Shown here: piece after piece, positions 16,785 to 30,842 of the stretch
Position numbering within the stretch: position 1 is the stretch's first letter
How the letters are laid out: every line of letters starts with the position of its first letter
Assembly (NCBI GenBank): GCA_022340285.1
Contig: JAJDOG010000015.1
Location: 1-44,611, forward strand
Source of the DNA: Betaproteobacteria bacterium
GTDB taxonomy: Bacteria; Pseudomonadota; Gammaproteobacteria; Burkholderiales; SG8-39
Reading direction: 5' to 3'
Length of the DNA stretch: 44,611 nucleotides
Notes under the pieces: model-generated
Seen by the model: only the letters and a program-made list of their open reading frames with translations
What the model was told of the DNA's origin: nothing
The model's database searches: none
Position numbers and translations under genes: made by a program

Positions 16785-17599
16785 GCGAGATACGCCGGTT
16801 CCTGATGCTGGCATCGGCGGCGCTGCTGGTCGCCGGGTGTGCGACGAACGCCAGCGAGCCCGCAGCCGAGAAACCCGCTCCCGCGGCCAACGAGCAGCTG
16901 CCCGAGGGCTATTTCCAGACACCTGCCGATGCCTACACGCGGGCCAAGGCACATACTGAGCTCGCGGCCGCGTACTACGGGATCGGAAACATGGGCGTCG
17001 CACTGCAGGAAGCGCGCATCGCCGTCGCATCCGACCCGAACTATGCGCCGGCCTACAACATCCAGGCGCTCGTGAACATGGATCTCAAGGACAATGCCGC
17101 GGCCGAGGCAAACTTCCAGCGCGGCCTGAAGCTTGCCCCGAACGATCCCGATCTCAACCACAACTTCGGGTGGTTCCTGTGCCAGACCGGCCGGGTGCAG
17201 CAGTCCATGCCGTATTTCCGCGCCGCGTTGAGCAATCCGCTCTACTCGTCGCCGTCGCGCACCTATGCGGCGGCAGGGCGCTGCCTGCTCGACATCAAGC
17301 AGGTCAAGCAAGCGACCGAATATTTCGAGCGCGCGTTGCGCCTCGATCCCAACAACGTCAACGCCATGCTGCCCTTCGCGGACGCCCTGCTCAAGCGCGG
17401 GCAGTTCGAGGAGGCCCGCGAGATCGTGGAGCGCTACAACCGCGCCTCGCCGCCAAGTGCCGAGGCGTTGTGGCTGGCAGTGCGGATCGAGCGCAAGCTC
17501 GGCAACCGCGTCGCAGAGAACAGCTATGCGGCGCAGCTACGCCTGCGTTTCCCGAAATCCGCGGAATACCAGGCGCTCCAACGCGGGGATTTTGAGTGA
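16781..17599 (+). CDS. pilW: Type IV pilus biogenesis/stability lipoprotein PilW (PilF), TPR
   Basis: 272 residues. Lipoprotein signal with a lipobox ending at Cys20 (ALLVAGC). Tandem TPR units follow from about residue 45 ([76 protein letters not shown]). PilW/PilF lipoproteins assist secretin assembly for type IV pili at the outer membrane. No other pilus gene is nearby, as is normal for the rlmN-pilW-rodZ cluster. Start codon overlaps the rlmN stop. Confidence 0.9.
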   Translation: MSEIRRFLMLASAALLVAGCATNASEPAAEKPAPAANEQLPEGYFQTPADAYTRAKAHTELAAAYYGIGNMGVALQEARIAVASDPNYAPAYNIQALVNMDLKDNAAAEANFQRGLKLAPNDPDLNHNFGWFLCQTGRVQQSMPYFRAALSNPLYSSPSRTYAAAGRCLLDIKQVKQATEYFERALRLDPNNVNAMLPFADALLKRGQFEEAREIVERYNRASPPSAEALWLAVRIERKLGNRVAENSYAAQLRLRFPKSAEYQALQRGDFE

Positions 17600-18582
17600 G
17601 CGAGATGCAGACCGGAGCGCTCACGCCCGAAAACGCCACCCCGGGACAGATTCTTGCCGCCGCGCGGAACGAGCGCGGCATGTCGATCTCGGAGGTGGCG
17701 CAAAGGCTGAAGTTTTCGCTCCGGCACATCGAGGCCCTCGAGGCCGACCGCTACGATGCGCTCCCCAGCGGGCCATTCGTGCGGGGGATGATCCGAACCT
17801 ATGCCAAGCTGCTCGGAGTCGACCCCGCGCGCCTGCTCGAGGATCTGCCCCAACCCGAAGCGGCGGGCGAACCCGCCATGCAGCCCCGGGACATGAGCGT
17901 GCCGTTCCCGCAGGATTCGCGCCCGGGCTCGCGGATCTACCTGCTGCTCTCGATGCTCATCATCGTCGCCGTGGTGGTCGTCCTGGCGGAGTGGTTCATA
18001 CGCAGCCAGCGCAACGGCTCCGAGGATGCAGCGCTTTCGCCACCGACGAACGAGTCCGTCTCGAAGGCGGACTCGCCGACGTCAGTACCGTTGTCAGTGG
18101 AAACGGCCCCGACGGACCAGCAACCCGCTGCGGCAGACGAGATGGCGCCGCAGCCCGCGCTCGAGACGGCGACACCGGCGCCGCCGATCGAAACTGCGCC
18201 GCAGGCATTGCAGCCCGAAACCGCATCAACCGTGTCGGCCACATCGATTCAGGAGCCGCCGGCGCCGGGGGCCGGCCCGACAGACGGGATGCAAGCGGAC
18301 GCAGAGCGGGCGTCGCCGCCGGCATCGGAGGCGCTTCCGCCGGGAAGCTCGCGATTGCAGTTCACTTTCGAGCTCGAGTCGTGGGTGGAGGTCAAGGACG
18401 CAAACGGTGACGTCATCTTCTCGGCGATCAATCCCGCCGGCACCGAGAAGCAGGTCGTGGGAACGCCGCCATTGTCCTTGGTGATCGGCAATGCGAGCGG
18501 CGTGCGGCTCTTGTACAACGGCGAATCGGTGGCGCTCACGCCCCATCGGACGTCCGACGTCGCACGCGTGACGCTGGAGTAG
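17596..18582 (+). CDS. RodZ-like protein: helix-turn-helix, transmembrane segment, DUF4115 domain
   Basis: 328 residues. An N-terminal HTH_25 domain (about 17-85; [20 protein letters not shown]), one transmembrane helix (114-135), a long Pro/Ala/Glu/Ser-rich spacer (about 140-250) and a C-terminal periplasmic DUF4115 domain ([18 protein letters not shown] and on). This is RodZ architecture; RodZ links MreB to the envelope and controls cell shape. The GTG at 17596 overlaps the pilW stop (GTGA) and has GGGGA at 17586-17590; an ATG at 17605 is the alternative. RodZ in the rlmN-pilF-ispG cluster is conserved in proteobacteria. Confidence 0.88.
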   Translation: MSEMQTGALTPENATPGQILAAARNERGMSISEVAQRLKFSLRHIEALEADRYDALPSGPFVRGMIRTYAKLLGVDPARLLEDLPQPEAAGEPAMQPRDMSVPFPQDSRPGSRIYLLLSMLIIVAVVVVLAEWFIRSQRNGSEDAALSPPTNESVSKADSPTSVPLSVETAPTDQQPAAADEMAPQPALETATPAPPIETAPQALQPETASTVSATSIQEPPAPGAGPTDGMQADAERASPPASEALPPGSSRLQFTFELESWVEVKDANGDVIFSAINPAGTEKQVVGTPPLSLVIGNASGVRLLYNGESVALTPHRTSDVARVTLE

Positions 18583-18590
18583 AGCGGCCC

Positions 18591-19877
18591 ATGCAGCCCG
18601 TCATGCGAAGAAAATCGCGGCAGGTTCGCATCGGCGAAGTGTGCCTGGGGGGCAATGCGCCGATCGTCGTGCAGTCGATGACCAACACCGACACGGCGGA
18701 CGTGGCGGCGACCGTGAGGCAGGCGCACGAGCTTGCCGGGGCGGGCTCCGAACTCGTGCGCGTAACGGTGAACACGGCGGAGGCCGCGGCGGCTGTCGCG
18801 GAGATTCGCGCGCGGCTCGACGGGCTCGGGTGCACCGTTCCGCTTGTCGGCGATTTCCACTTCAATGGGCACAAGCTCCTTGGGCAATTCCCGGAGTGTG
18901 CCCGGGCTCTGGCCAAGTACCGGCTCAACCCCGGCAACGTCGGTCGCGGCGCGAAACGGGACGAGCAGTTCGCGACGATGATCGAGGCCGCTTGCCGCTA
19001 CCAGAAGCCGGTTCGGATCGGTGTGAACTGGGGCAGCCTCGATCAGGATCTTCTCGCTCGCATGATGGACGAGAACGCGCACCGACCCGACCCGCGTCCG
19101 TCGGAGGAAGTGACCCGGGAAGCGCTGATCGTTTCGGCATTGGACAGCGCCACGCGCGCCGAAGCGCTCGGGTTGCCCGGCGATCGCATCGTGCTTTCGT
19201 GCAAGGTGAGCGGGGTCCAGGACTTGGTCGCGGTGTATCGCGAGCTGGCGCGCCGCTGCGATTACCCCTTGCATCTGGGCCTGACCGAAGCGGGCATGGG
19301 CTCCAAGGGCATCGTTGCGTCCACGGCGGCGATGGCCGTGCTGCTCCAGGAAGGAATCGGCGACACCATCCGCGTATCGCTGACCCCGGAGCCCGGCGGA
19401 GACCGCACGACGGAGGTGACGGTCGCGCAGGAGCTTCTCCAGACGATGGGGCTGCGATCGTTCGCGCCGATGGTCACCGCGTGCCCGGGCTGCGGGCGCA
19501 CCACCAGCACCACCTTCCAGGAGCTCGCCGCCAACATCCAGGCTTATCTGCGCGCCCAGATGCCGCGCTGGCGCGCGCAATACCCGGGCGTCGCGGACAT
19601 GCACGTCGCCGTGATGGGTTGTGTGGTGAATGGCCCCGGCGAATCGAAGCTCGCCAACGTGGGAATCAGCCTTCCTGGATCCGGCGAGCGGCCGGTCGCG
19701 CCGGTCTACGTGGACGGCGAGAAGACCGTCACCCTGAAGGGTGACTCGATCGCGCAGGATTTTCAGAAGATCGTCGAAGAGTACGTGCGCGCAACCTACG
19801 GCCCCGGCGGCGAAGCGCGGCCCGCCGCGGACGAGATGACGAGCGACACAACCAGCCCGAGCAAGGCCGAAGCCTGA
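18591..19877 (+). CDS. ispG: 4-hydroxy-3-methylbut-2-enyl diphosphate synthase (flavodoxin)
   Basis: 428 residues, the long betaproteobacterial GcpE form. It reduces MEcPP to HMBPP in the MEP isoprenoid pathway and carries a 4Fe-4S cluster. The cluster cysteines are visible in [12 protein letters not shown] (two) and [10 protein letters not shown] (third); the N-terminal [20 protein letters not shown] fits the family. ATG at 18591; a second in-frame ATG at 18603 is possible. It begins 8 nt after the rodZ-like stop and is followed by hisS 19 nt later. The C-terminal 30 residues ([20 protein letters not shown] region) are an unstructured extension. Confidence 0.95.
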   Translation: MQPVMRRKSRQVRIGEVCLGGNAPIVVQSMTNTDTADVAATVRQAHELAGAGSELVRVTVNTAEAAAAVAEIRARLDGLGCTVPLVGDFHFNGHKLLGQFPECARALAKYRLNPGNVGRGAKRDEQFATMIEAACRYQKPVRIGVNWGSLDQDLLARMMDENAHRPDPRPSEEVTREALIVSALDSATRAEALGLPGDRIVLSCKVSGVQDLVAVYRELARRCDYPLHLGLTEAGMGSKGIVASTAAMAVLLQEGIGDTIRVSLTPEPGGDRTTEVTVAQELLQTMGLRSFAPMVTACPGCGRTTSTTFQELAANIQAYLRAQMPRWRAQYPGVADMHVAVMGCVVNGPGESKLANVGISLPGSGERPVAPVYVDGEKTVTLKGDSIAQDFQKIVEEYVRATYGPGGEARPAADEMTSDTTSPSKAEA

Positions 19878-19896
19878 GCGGCTGCCGCAATCGCCC

Positions 19897-21173
<1,277 letters not shown>

Positions 21174-21177
<4 letters not shown>

Positions 21178-21815
21178 GCACCTACGATCTTGAAGAGCAG
21201 GAACAGATTGCCGCACTCAAGGCGTGGTGGAAGGAGTATGGAAATCTCGTGATTGCCGTCGTCGTCGGGGTCGCGCTGGCGGTGTCGGGGGTACTGGGCT
21301 GGCGGTCCTACCAAGCTTCCCAAGCCGGGCAGGCCAGTACGATCTACAGCGAGCTCCGCAAGGCGGCGGGCACCCGGGACGTGAAGAAGGTTCGTGATCT
21401 CGCTGGCGCGATCCTCGAGCAGTTTCCGGGCTCCGCCTATGCCCCCCTGGCGGCCTTCGTCTCCGCCAAGGCGCATTTCGAAAGCGGCGATCTCAAGACT
21501 GCGCGGGCGCAGCTCGAATGGGTGATCGAGCAGGCGCGCGACCCGGAGTATCAGTCGATCGCGCGTTTGCGCCTGGCGAACATCCTGATCGATGACAAGG
21601 ACTACGGGGCGGCCCTGAAAGTGCTCGAAGCGAAGCCGGAGCCCTCGTTCGAGGCGCGCTTCGCCGAAACGCGCGGCGACATCTATGCGGAGCAGGGCAA
21701 GCGCAGCGACGCGCGGGCAGCCTACAAGACCGCTCTCGAGAAGACCCGATTGCGCGATGCGGCGACGCGCGAGCTTCTGCAACTCAAGCTCGACATGCTC
21801 GGGGAGGGGCAATGA
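21174..21815 (+). CDS. YfgM-family ancillary SecYEG translocon subunit
   Basis: 213 residues. A single N-terminal transmembrane helix (about 25-43) precedes a periplasmic TPR-like domain (PF09976 type). The opening [20 protein letters not shown] is typical of YfgM. In E. coli YfgM joins PpiD at the SecYEG translocon and helps exported proteins fold. The ATG overlaps the hisS stop, and the stop overlaps the bamB start (21812-21815), indicating a coupled hisS-yfgM-bamB-der operon. Confidence 0.9.
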
Positions 21816-22978
21816 GGCGAAACGCCGCCGGGCTCCCCCTGCTGGCGCTGCTCACCGCATTGACGCTCGGCGGTTGTTCGGGCTTCAGCTGGAACCCGCT
21901 CGACTGGTTCTCCTCGGGGCCCAGACATCCGCCGGCCCCCCTCGAGCCGATCGCAAACAGCGTTCCCGTGCGCACGCTCTGGCGGGCGAGCATCGGGTCA
22001 GCCGACGCGTACGTGTTCGTTCCGGCCGTCGTGGACGGAAGCGTCTTCGCGGCCGGCTCGGACGGTTCGGTCGCGCGGTTCGACGAGGCCACCGGGCGCG
22101 AGGTCTGGCGCGTCGATGTACACAGCCGGCTTTCCGGCGGGGTCGGGAGCGACGGCGTTCTGGTTGCGGTCGGGTCCGCGGAAGGCGAGGTGATCGTGCT
22201 CGAAGCGACCGGGGAGGTGCGCTGGAGGTCGCGTGTGTCGAGCGAAGTGCTCGCCGCCCCGGAAATTGTCGGCGACCTCGTGGTCGTCCGAAGTGCGGAC
22301 AGCCGGATCTTCGGATTCGATGCCCGGGACGGTCGGCGCCGCTGGGTGTACCAGCGCGCGACACCTTCGCTGGCGGTGCGGAGCCCGGCCGGAACCGTCG
22401 CACGCGCCAGGTACGTGTTCGCCGGTTTTCCTGGAGGCAAGCTCGTCGCGCTGTCCCAGACGAACGGCGGACTGCGCTGGGAAGGAACGGTCTCGCTCCC
22501 GCATGGCACGACGGAGCTCGAGCGGATGAGCGACGTGACCGGGCTCCCTTGGATCGGTGACGGGCAGGCATGCGCGGTGGCCCACCAGGGGCGCGCCGCG
22601 TGCTTCGATCTCGCGAACGGCAACATGCTTTGGGCGAGGCCGATGTCCTCCAGCGCCGGCATCGCGGTCAACGATCGATACGTATTCGTCAGCGAGGACA
22701 TCGGCGCGGTCTCGGCGCTCGCCCGGAGCGGCGGAACGAGCCTGTGGCGGCAGGACAAGCTCCAGTACCGGCGACTATCCGCGCCGCTCGTGCTCGGCCG
22801 CTACGTCATCGTCGGCGACGTCGAAGGCTACGTTCATCTTCTTTCCGCCGAAACCGGCGAATTCGTCGGCCGCGTGGAGACCGACGGCAGCCCGATCGCC
22901 GCCCCGCCTGTGCGTATCGCCGACGGATTCCTGGTGCAGACCGCGCGCGGGGGTCTCTTCGCCCTGGCATTACCATGA
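21812..22978 (+). CDS. bamB: Outer membrane protein assembly factor BamB
   Basis: 388 residues. Lipoprotein with signal peptide and lipobox ending at Cys22 (TLGGC). An eight-bladed beta-propeller with PQQ-like repeats follows, with recurring GR(E/R)xW and LVALS segments (for example [42 protein letters not shown]). BamB is part of the BAM complex that inserts beta-barrel proteins in the outer membrane. It overlaps yfgM and is 73 nt before der. Confidence 0.94.
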   Translation: MRRNAAGLPLLALLTALTLGGCSGFSWNPLDWFSSGPRHPPAPLEPIANSVPVRTLWRASIGSADAYVFVPAVVDGSVFAAGSDGSVARFDEATGREVWRVDVHSRLSGGVGSDGVLVAVGSAEGEVIVLEATGEVRWRSRVSSEVLAAPEIVGDLVVVRSADSRIFGFDARDGRRRWVYQRATPSLAVRSPAGTVARARYVFAGFPGGKLVALSQTNGGLRWEGTVSLPHGTTELERMSDVTGLPWIGDGQACAVAHQGRAACFDLANGNMLWARPMSSSAGIAVNDRYVFVSEDIGAVSALARSGGTSLWRQDKLQYRRLSAPLVLGRYVIVGDVEGYVHLLSAETGEFVGRVETDGSPIAAPPVRIADGFLVQTARGGLFALALP

Positions 22979-23051
22979 TCGCGAGGGCCTGAAGCCTGCG
23001 TCGCTTCCTGCAGCCTTCGCCGCATCCGCGGTCCGCACGCGGCCCTCTTTC

Positions 23052-24404
23052 ATGAAACCCACCATCGTTCTCGTCGGTCGCCCAAACGTGGGCAAATCGA
23101 CGCTGTTCAACCGGCTCACCCGTTCGCGCGCCGCCATCGTCGCTGATATGCCCGGGCTGACCCGTGACCGGCACTACGGCGAGGGCCGCCTGGGCGATCG
23201 TCCCTTCATCGTGGTCGATACGGGCGGATTGGAGCCCGTTGCGAAGGACGGCATCTTCTCGGAAATGGCCAAGCAGGCGCTCGCCGCGCTCGCCGAGGCC
23301 GACATTGCGATCTTCATCGTGGACGGCCGGGCGGGCCTCACCCCCCAGGATCGCCGGATCACCGAGCAACTGCGGGCGTCGCAATCGCGCGTGGTGCTCG
23401 CGGTGAACAAGGTCGAGGGCATGGATCCGGATATCGCGGTAGCCGAGTTTCACGAGCTCGGTCTCGGGAGTCCGCACGCGATATCCGCCGCGCACGGCGA
23501 GGGCATCGCCGCGATGCTGGACGCGGCGCTGGCGCAGGTCTCCGTGGCGGGCGAGAGCGAAGCGGAGGAAGAGGCCGAGCCCGAAGGCGTTCCGCGCGTC
23601 GCGATCGTCGGTCGTCCGAACGTCGGCAAGTCGACCCTGATCAATGCGCTGCTCGGCGAAGAGCGGGTGATCGCGTTCGACGAACCCGGCACCACGCGCG
23701 ACCCGATCCAGGTTCGATTCCGGCGCGGCGATCGGGACTATGTTCTCATCGACACGGCAGGATTGCGCCGACGCGGTCGGGTCTTCGAAACGGTCGAGAA
23801 GTTCTCCGTCATCAAGACGCTGCAGGCGATCGACTCCGCAAACGTCGTGATCCTGCTTCTCGACGCGGGGCAGAGCATCGCCGACCAGGACGCGCACATC
23901 GCAAGCTTCATCGTCGAGCGTGGACGGGCCGTGGTCGTCGCCATCAACAAATGGGACAGCCTGGACGACTACGGCCGGGAACAGGCGAAGCGGCAGCTGC
24001 GAAATCGCCTGGGCTTCATGCAGTTTGCGCGGCTGCACTATATTTCTGCGCTGCGCGGCCAGGGGCTTACCGCACTAATGCACTCGGTGAGCGATGCTTT
24101 TGCCGCCGCGTACGCCAAGCTCTCCACGCCGCGGCTGACGCGCACCCTCATTCAGGCGGTCGCCAAGCAGGCCCCGCCACGCTCCGGCATGGTGCGCCCG
24201 AAGCTTCGCTACGCGCACCAGGGTGGGAAGAACCCTCCGATAATCGTGATTCATGGCAACAGCCTGGACGCCGTCACGCCCGGCTACCGGCGGTACCTGG
24301 AAGGGTCGTTTCGAGCCGCGTTTGCCCTGGAGGGGACCCCGCTTCGAATCGAATTCCGTACCGGCCGGAACCCTTTTGCGGCGCGGGGCTCAAACGGGCG
24401 ATAA
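23052..24404 (+). CDS. der: Ribosome biogenesis GTPase Der (EngA)
   Basis: 450 residues. Essential GTPase for 50S assembly. Two tandem G domains are clear: first [12 protein letters not shown] with DTGGLEP and NKVEG; second [12 protein letters not shown] (about residue 190) with [10 protein letters not shown] and NKWD. A C-terminal KH-like domain ends with the basic [11 protein letters not shown]. The acidic linker [18 protein letters not shown] between the G domains is typical. The ATG at 23052 is 73 nt after bamB; no strong ribosome-binding site is seen. Confidence 0.97.
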   Translation: MKPTIVLVGRPNVGKSTLFNRLTRSRAAIVADMPGLTRDRHYGEGRLGDRPFIVVDTGGLEPVAKDGIFSEMAKQALAALAEADIAIFIVDGRAGLTPQDRRITEQLRASQSRVVLAVNKVEGMDPDIAVAEFHELGLGSPHAISAAHGEGIAAMLDAALAQVSVAGESEAEEEAEPEGVPRVAIVGRPNVGKSTLINALLGEERVIAFDEPGTTRDPIQVRFRRGDRDYVLIDTAGLRRRGRVFETVEKFSVIKTLQAIDSANVVILLLDAGQSIADQDAHIASFIVERGRAVVVAINKWDSLDDYGREQAKRQLRNRLGFMQFARLHYISALRGQGLTALMHSVSDAFAAAYAKLSTPRLTRTLIQAVAKQAPPRSGMVRPKLRYAHQGGKNPPIIVIHGNSLDAVTPGYRRYLEGSFRAAFALEGTPLRIEFRTGRNPFAARGSNGR

Positions 24405-24405
24405 T
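24376..24405 (+). promoter_or_regulatory. Possible hfq promoter
   Basis: TTGCGG (24376-24381), 18-nt spacer, GATAAT (24400-24405), inside the end of der and 60 nt before the hfq start. Hexamer matches are moderate. Confidence 0.3.
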
Positions 24406-24464
24406 GGCATCGGCATGCGAAATGAATTACAGTAACATTTCAAAAACCACGCTTCGGAGCGGCC

Positions 24465-24704
24465 ATGAGCAACAAAGGGCAACTACTACAAGACCCGTTC
24501 CTGAATACGCTGCGCAAGGAACACATTCCTGTCTCCATCTACTTGGTCAACGGCATCAAGCTCCAGGGGCAAATCGAATCGTTCGACCAGTACGTGGTCC
24601 TGCTGAAAAACACCGTCACGCAGATGGTCTACAAGCACGCCATCTCGACAGTCGTGCCGTCACGCCCGGTCAACTTGAATCTCGGCGAGAGCGGCGACAG
24701 TTGA
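24465..24704 (+). CDS. hfq: RNA chaperone Hfq
   Basis: 79 residues, the compact betaproteobacterial Hfq. Hexameric Sm-like RNA chaperone that pairs sRNAs with mRNAs. Sm1 motif covers [25 protein letters not shown] and Sm2 is [10 protein letters not shown], with the distal- and proximal-face residues in QDPFLN and YKHAIS present. The short tail ends in GESGDS. It is immediately upstream of hflX, the usual arrangement. Its presence in the same window as two intergenic sRNA candidates does not by itself show interaction. Confidence 0.98.
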   Translation: MSNKGQLLQDPFLNTLRKEHIPVSIYLVNGIKLQGQIESFDQYVVLLKNTVTQMVYKHAISTVVPSRPVNLNLGESGDS

Positions 24705-24733
24705 TGGCCGGAGTCCGGTAGGTCGCGCGCGGG

Positions 24734-25918
24734 ATGTTCGAACGCCCGGCACGCGGCGAGACCGCGGTTCTGGTCGCCCTGGATCTGGGGGCGGCCGACT
24801 ATGCCGAGAGCCTCCAAGAGTTGGCACTCCTCGCGGCGAGCGCCGGCGCGGACGTGCGCGCAGTCGTCAAGGGCAGGCGCGACCGACCCGATCCGGCGTA
24901 CTTCGCGGGGACCGGAAAGGTCCGCGAAATCGCTGCGGCTGTCGCCGAATCGGGGGCGGATCTTGCGATCTTCAATCACGAGCTCTCGCCCGCACAGCAA
25001 CGCAATCTCGAGCGCGAGCTCGGCCATCGGGTGGTGGATCGAACCAGCCTCATTCTGGACATCTTCGCCCAGCGCGCGCGGACGAACGAGGGCAAGGTGC
25101 AAGTGGAGCTTGCGCAGCTGGAGCATCTCTCCACCCGGCTGGTGCGGGGCTGGACCCACCTGGAGCGTCAGAAGGGCGGCATCGGCCTGCGCGGGCCTGG
25201 CGAGACCCAGCTCGAGACCGACCGGCGCCTGATCGGCAACCGCGTGAAGACGCTCAAGTCCAAGCTCACGACCCTGAAGCGACGCCGCGACGTCCAGCGC
25301 CGTGCGCGCGTGCGCGCGCAGGTGCTGAGCGTGTCGCTCGTCGGCTACACGAATGCCGGCAAGTCGACCGTGTTCAACGCGCTCACTCATGCCGGAGCGC
25401 TGGCCGCCAATCAGCTGTTCGCAACGCTCGATACGACCACGCGGCGCCTGTACCTGCCCGATGCCGGAAACGTGACTGTCTCGGATACGGTCGGTTTCAT
25501 CCGCGGGTTGCCGCACAGCCTCGTCGCGGCGTTCCGCGCGACCCTCGAGGAGACCATCCATGCGGACCTGCTCCTGCACGTCGTGGACGCGTCCAGCCCG
25601 GTTCGCGACGAGCAGATCAAGGAGGTCAACAAGGTGCTGGCGGAGATCGGTGCCGACCGGATTCCACAGATCCTGGCGTGGAACAAGATCGATCTAACGA
25701 GCATTCCGCATGGGGTGGATCGCGACGAGTATGGTAAGATTCACCGCGTTCGTCTGAGCGCCAAGACGGGCGACGGCATAGAGTTTCTGCGGCAGGCGCT
25801 CGTCGAGGTGGCCGCCTCCAACGCCGCGTCCAAGGCCGCGTCCAAAGCCGTGTCGGACACTTCACCTCAAACCGAAACAAGCGAGAGCGAGTCAGTCAGG
25901 GACAGGTATGTCGCTTAA
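24734..25918 (+). CDS. hflX: Ribosome-splitting GTPase HflX
   Basis: 394 residues. HflX dissociates stalled or heat-damaged ribosomes. N-terminal HflX domain ends with the glycine-rich GLRGPGETQLETDRRLIG; the G domain shows GYTNAGKSTVFN (about 203-214), DTVGFIRGLP and the NKID specificity motif. The C-terminal extension after LVEVAASNA is short and Ala/Lys/Ser-rich. Its 3' end overlaps hflK by 11 nt. It belongs to hfq-hflX-hflK-hflC. Confidence 0.96.
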   Translation: MFERPARGETAVLVALDLGAADYAESLQELALLAASAGADVRAVVKGRRDRPDPAYFAGTGKVREIAAAVAESGADLAIFNHELSPAQQRNLERELGHRVVDRTSLILDIFAQRARTNEGKVQVELAQLEHLSTRLVRGWTHLERQKGGIGLRGPGETQLETDRRLIGNRVKTLKSKLTTLKRRRDVQRRARVRAQVLSVSLVGYTNAGKSTVFNALTHAGALAANQLFATLDTTTRRLYLPDAGNVTVSDTVGFIRGLPHSLVAAFRATLEETIHADLLLHVVDASSPVRDEQIKEVNKVLAEIGADRIPQILAWNKIDLTSIPHGVDRDEYGKIHRVRLSAKTGDGIEFLRQALVEVAASNAASKAASKAVSDTSPQTETSESESVRDRYVA

Positions 25919-27101
25919 CGATCCCCAGTGGGGGCGAAAGGGTGGTGGCTCGGGCGGCAATCAGGGCCCGCCGGACCTCGACGAGCTCTGGCGCAGCTTC
26001 AACCAGCGGCTGAACGGCATCTTCGGCCGACGCGGCGGAGGCACGCCCGGCGGCGGGCCGCCGAGCACGCGTCAGCTGGGGGGCGGTGCAGGGCTGATCG
26101 CTATCCTGATCCTGGTCGTGTGGCTGGCGAGCGGCTTCTACATCGTCGACGAGAGCCAGCGCAGCGTCGTGCTCACCTTCGGCAAGTACTCCCAGACCAC
26201 CGGCCCGGGCTTGCGCTGGCGCATGCCCTATCCGATTCAGAGCAACGAGATCGTCAACCTGACCGGAATCCGGACCTTCGAGGTCGGGTACCGGAACAAC
26301 GTCAAGACGAAGGTATTGCGCGAGGCGCTGATGCTTACCGACGATGAGAACATCGTCGACATCCAGTTCGCGGTGCAGTGGAACCTGAAGGACCCGGAGG
26401 ACTATCTCTTCAATGTCAGGCGGCCGGACGAAGCGGTGCTGCAGGTTGCCGAGGCCGCATTTCGTGAGGTGGTCGGCAAGTCGAGCATGGACTTCGTGCT
26501 CTACGAGGGGCGCGAGCAGATCGCCGCGAACGCGCACAAGCTGATCCAGGAAATCCTGGACCGGTATGGCACCGGCGTGAACATCAGCGCAGTCGTCATG
26601 CAGAACGCACAGCCGCCGGAGCAGGTGCAGGCGGCATTCGACGATGCCGTGAAGGCCAAGCAGGACCTCGAGCGCCAGAAGAACGAAGGGCAGGCCTACT
26701 ACAACGACGTCGTGCCCAAGGCGCGCGGCTCGGCCGCCCGGCTGACTGAGGAAGCAAATGGCTATCGGCAGCGGATCGTGGCGAATGCGGAAGGCGAGAG
26801 CTCACGCTTCCGCCAGATCCTCAGCGAGTACTCGAAGGCGCCGCAGGTGACGCGAGAGCGGATGTACCTGGATACCGTCCAGGATGTCATGACCAGCACG
26901 AGCAAGGTCATGATCGACTCACGGTCGAGCGGCAATCTCCTGTACCTGCCGCTCGACAAGATCATGCAGATGTCCGCGGGCGCCATAGCGGCCGACTCGG
27001 ACACCTCGCGTGCCCCGCGGGCCGACATGCCCTCGTCCTTCGGGTCGGACGGAAGAACGCGCGACGGCCTGCGCAGTCGCGATCGGGAGCCCCGGCCATG
27101 A
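25908..27101 (+). CDS. hflK: FtsH regulator HflK
   Basis: 397 residues. Membrane SPFH/prohibitin-domain protein that with HflC forms the cage around FtsH and modulates its proteolysis. N-terminal Gly-rich cytoplasmic segment, transmembrane helix about 61-79 (GLIAILILVVWLASGFYIV), then the SPFH/band 7 domain (VDESQRSVVLTFGKY) and a long helical region (KAKQDLERQKNEGQAY). ATG at 25908 lies inside hflX. The stop overlaps hflC (27098). Confidence 0.96.
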   Translation: MSLNDPQWGRKGGGSGGNQGPPDLDELWRSFNQRLNGIFGRRGGGTPGGGPPSTRQLGGGAGLIAILILVVWLASGFYIVDESQRSVVLTFGKYSQTTGPGLRWRMPYPIQSNEIVNLTGIRTFEVGYRNNVKTKVLREALMLTDDENIVDIQFAVQWNLKDPEDYLFNVRRPDEAVLQVAEAAFREVVGKSSMDFVLYEGREQIAANAHKLIQEILDRYGTGVNISAVVMQNAQPPEQVQAAFDDAVKAKQDLERQKNEGQAYYNDVVPKARGSAARLTEEANGYRQRIVANAEGESSRFRQILSEYSKAPQVTRERMYLDTVQDVMTSTSKVMIDSRSSGNLLYLPLDKIMQMSAGAIAADSDTSRAPRADMPSSFGSDGRTRDGLRSRDREPRP

Positions 27102-27991
27102 GAATGGGATTCGGTGCCTTTCTCGCGATCGTCCTGGCGGTGATCGTGGTCGCTTCGATGTCACTGTTCACGGTCGACCAGCGCGAGCGCGCGGTCGTGT
27201 TCCGGTTGGGCGAGATCACGGAGGTGATCGATCAGCCCGGCCTGCACGTGAAGTGGCCGCTGATCCAGAACGTGAGATTCTTCGATCGGCGCATCCTGAC
27301 GCTCGACACGCCCGATCCCGAGCGCTTCATCACCTCGGAGAAGAAGAACGTTCTGGTCGACTCCTTCCTGATGTGGCGAATCACCGACGTCCGCCAGTAC
27401 TATGTGAGCGTGCGGGGCGACGAGATCCTGGCGCAGACACGTCTGCAGCAGCGGGTGAACGCGGCGCTGCGTGAGGAGTTCGGCAAGCGCACCGTGCACG
27501 ACGTCGTCTCCGGGGAGCGCGACACGATCATGAAGGTCGTGCGCGAGAAGGTCGACGAGGACGCCAAGGAGATCGGGGTCGCGATCGTCGACGTTCGCCT
27601 GAAGCGGGTGGAGCTGCCGCAGGAAGTGAGCGAGTCGGTGTACCGGCGCATGGAAGCCGAACGGCGCGCGGTGGCGGCCGAGCTCCGCTCGCAGGGCTTC
27701 TCGGAGGCGGAGAAGATCCGCGCCGAGGCCGATCGCGAGCGCGAGGTCATCGTCGCCGAAGCGTACCGCGATGCCCAGCGCGTCAAGGGCGAGGGCGACG
27801 CCCGGGCCACGGCGGTGTACGCAAGGGCCTATAGCGAGAACCCCGAGTTCTATGCGTTCTATCGCAGCCTCGAAGCGTACCGCGCGAGCTTCCGGAGCCG
27901 CAGCGACGTGCTCGTTCTCGAGCCGAACTCCGACTTCTTCAGGTACTTGAAGAGCCCCAACGGCGCGAAGAGCGGCTCCACGACCAAGTAA
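27098..27991 (+). CDS. hflC: FtsH regulator HflC
   Basis: 297 residues. Partner of HflK. N-terminal transmembrane helix about 6-24, SPFH domain ([15 protein letters not shown]), then a coiled-coil region ([22 protein letters not shown], shown by the regular charged heptads). It overlaps hflK by 4 nt. Its TAA shares its last A with the ATG of the DUF2065 gene (27991), indicating coupling. Confidence 0.96.
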   Translation: MRMGFGAFLAIVLAVIVVASMSLFTVDQRERAVVFRLGEITEVIDQPGLHVKWPLIQNVRFFDRRILTLDTPDPERFITSEKKNVLVDSFLMWRITDVRQYYVSVRGDEILAQTRLQQRVNAALREEFGKRTVHDVVSGERDTIMKVVREKVDEDAKEIGVAIVDVRLKRVELPQEVSESVYRRMEAERRAVAAELRSQGFSEAEKIRAEADREREVIVAEAYRDAQRVKGEGDARATAVYARAYSENPEFYAFYRSLEAYRASFRSRSDVLVLEPNSDFFRYLKSPNGAKSGSTTK

Positions 27992-28176
27992 TGTGGACCG
28001 TCTTCTTCACGGCCTTCGCGCTGATGCTGGTGCTGGAGGGGCTGCTCCCATTCTTTGCGCCGACCCTCTGGCGCGACACGTTTCGCCGCATACTGCAGCT
28101 TTCGGACGGACAGATCCGGTTCTTCGGGCTCGCGTCGATGCTCGTGGGGCTCGTTCTGCTCCTGCTGGTGCGGTAG
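27991..28176 (+). CDS. DUF2065 small membrane protein
   Basis: 61 residues, two hydrophobic segments ([20 protein letters not shown] near 3-22; [14 protein letters not shown] at the C-terminus) with a short basic loop ([12 protein letters not shown]). This is the DUF2065 protein that regularly follows hflC in betaproteobacteria and others. Function is unknown; linkage suggests a tie to the HflKC/FtsH membrane complex. The start overlaps the hflC stop by one base. Confidence 0.88.
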   Translation: MWTVFFTAFALMLVLEGLLPFFAPTLWRDTFRRILQLSDGQIRFFGLASMLVGLVLLLLVR

Positions 28177-28190
28177 ACGGAGGGTCGTCG

Positions 28191-30667
<2,477 letters not shown>

Positions 30668-30735
30668 TGTTGCAGACTTCCCGGCGCGACAGCTTCGACG
30701 AGGCCTATGGGCGTGCTCGTCGAACCCCATTCGCA

Positions 30736-30804
30736 CGAACAAGGGGGGAGTCCCCCTTGTATATCCCCCGGAACGAACAAGGGGCAAGCCCCTTGTATAT
30801 CCCC
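30736..30804. repeat. Two palindromic repeat units (REP/BIME-like) between purA and the phosphoribosyltransferase
   Basis: Two units spaced 38 nt apart, each CGAACAAGGGG, a short loop, CCCCTTGTATATCCCC. Unit 1 is 30736-30768, with stem ACAAGGGGG/CCCCCTTGT (30739-30747 with 30752-30760) and a 4-nt loop. Unit 2 is 30774-30804, with stem ACAAGGGG/CCCCTTGT (30777-30784 with 30789-30796) and a 4-nt loop. The flanking ATATCCCC is identical in both. This looks like a REP-type element pair or a repeat family. No U-tract follows, so they are not ordinary terminators, though they can stall polymerase or protect the purA 3' end. Confidence 0.8.
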
Positions 30805-30842
30805 AACTGAGCAACTTCGGAGCTCTGCAAGTCTCCCTTAGG

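Noticed and set aside
30739-30796. Palindromes after purA as intrinsic terminators
   Set aside because: Stems are strong but no U-tract follows either one. They are annotated as repeats.
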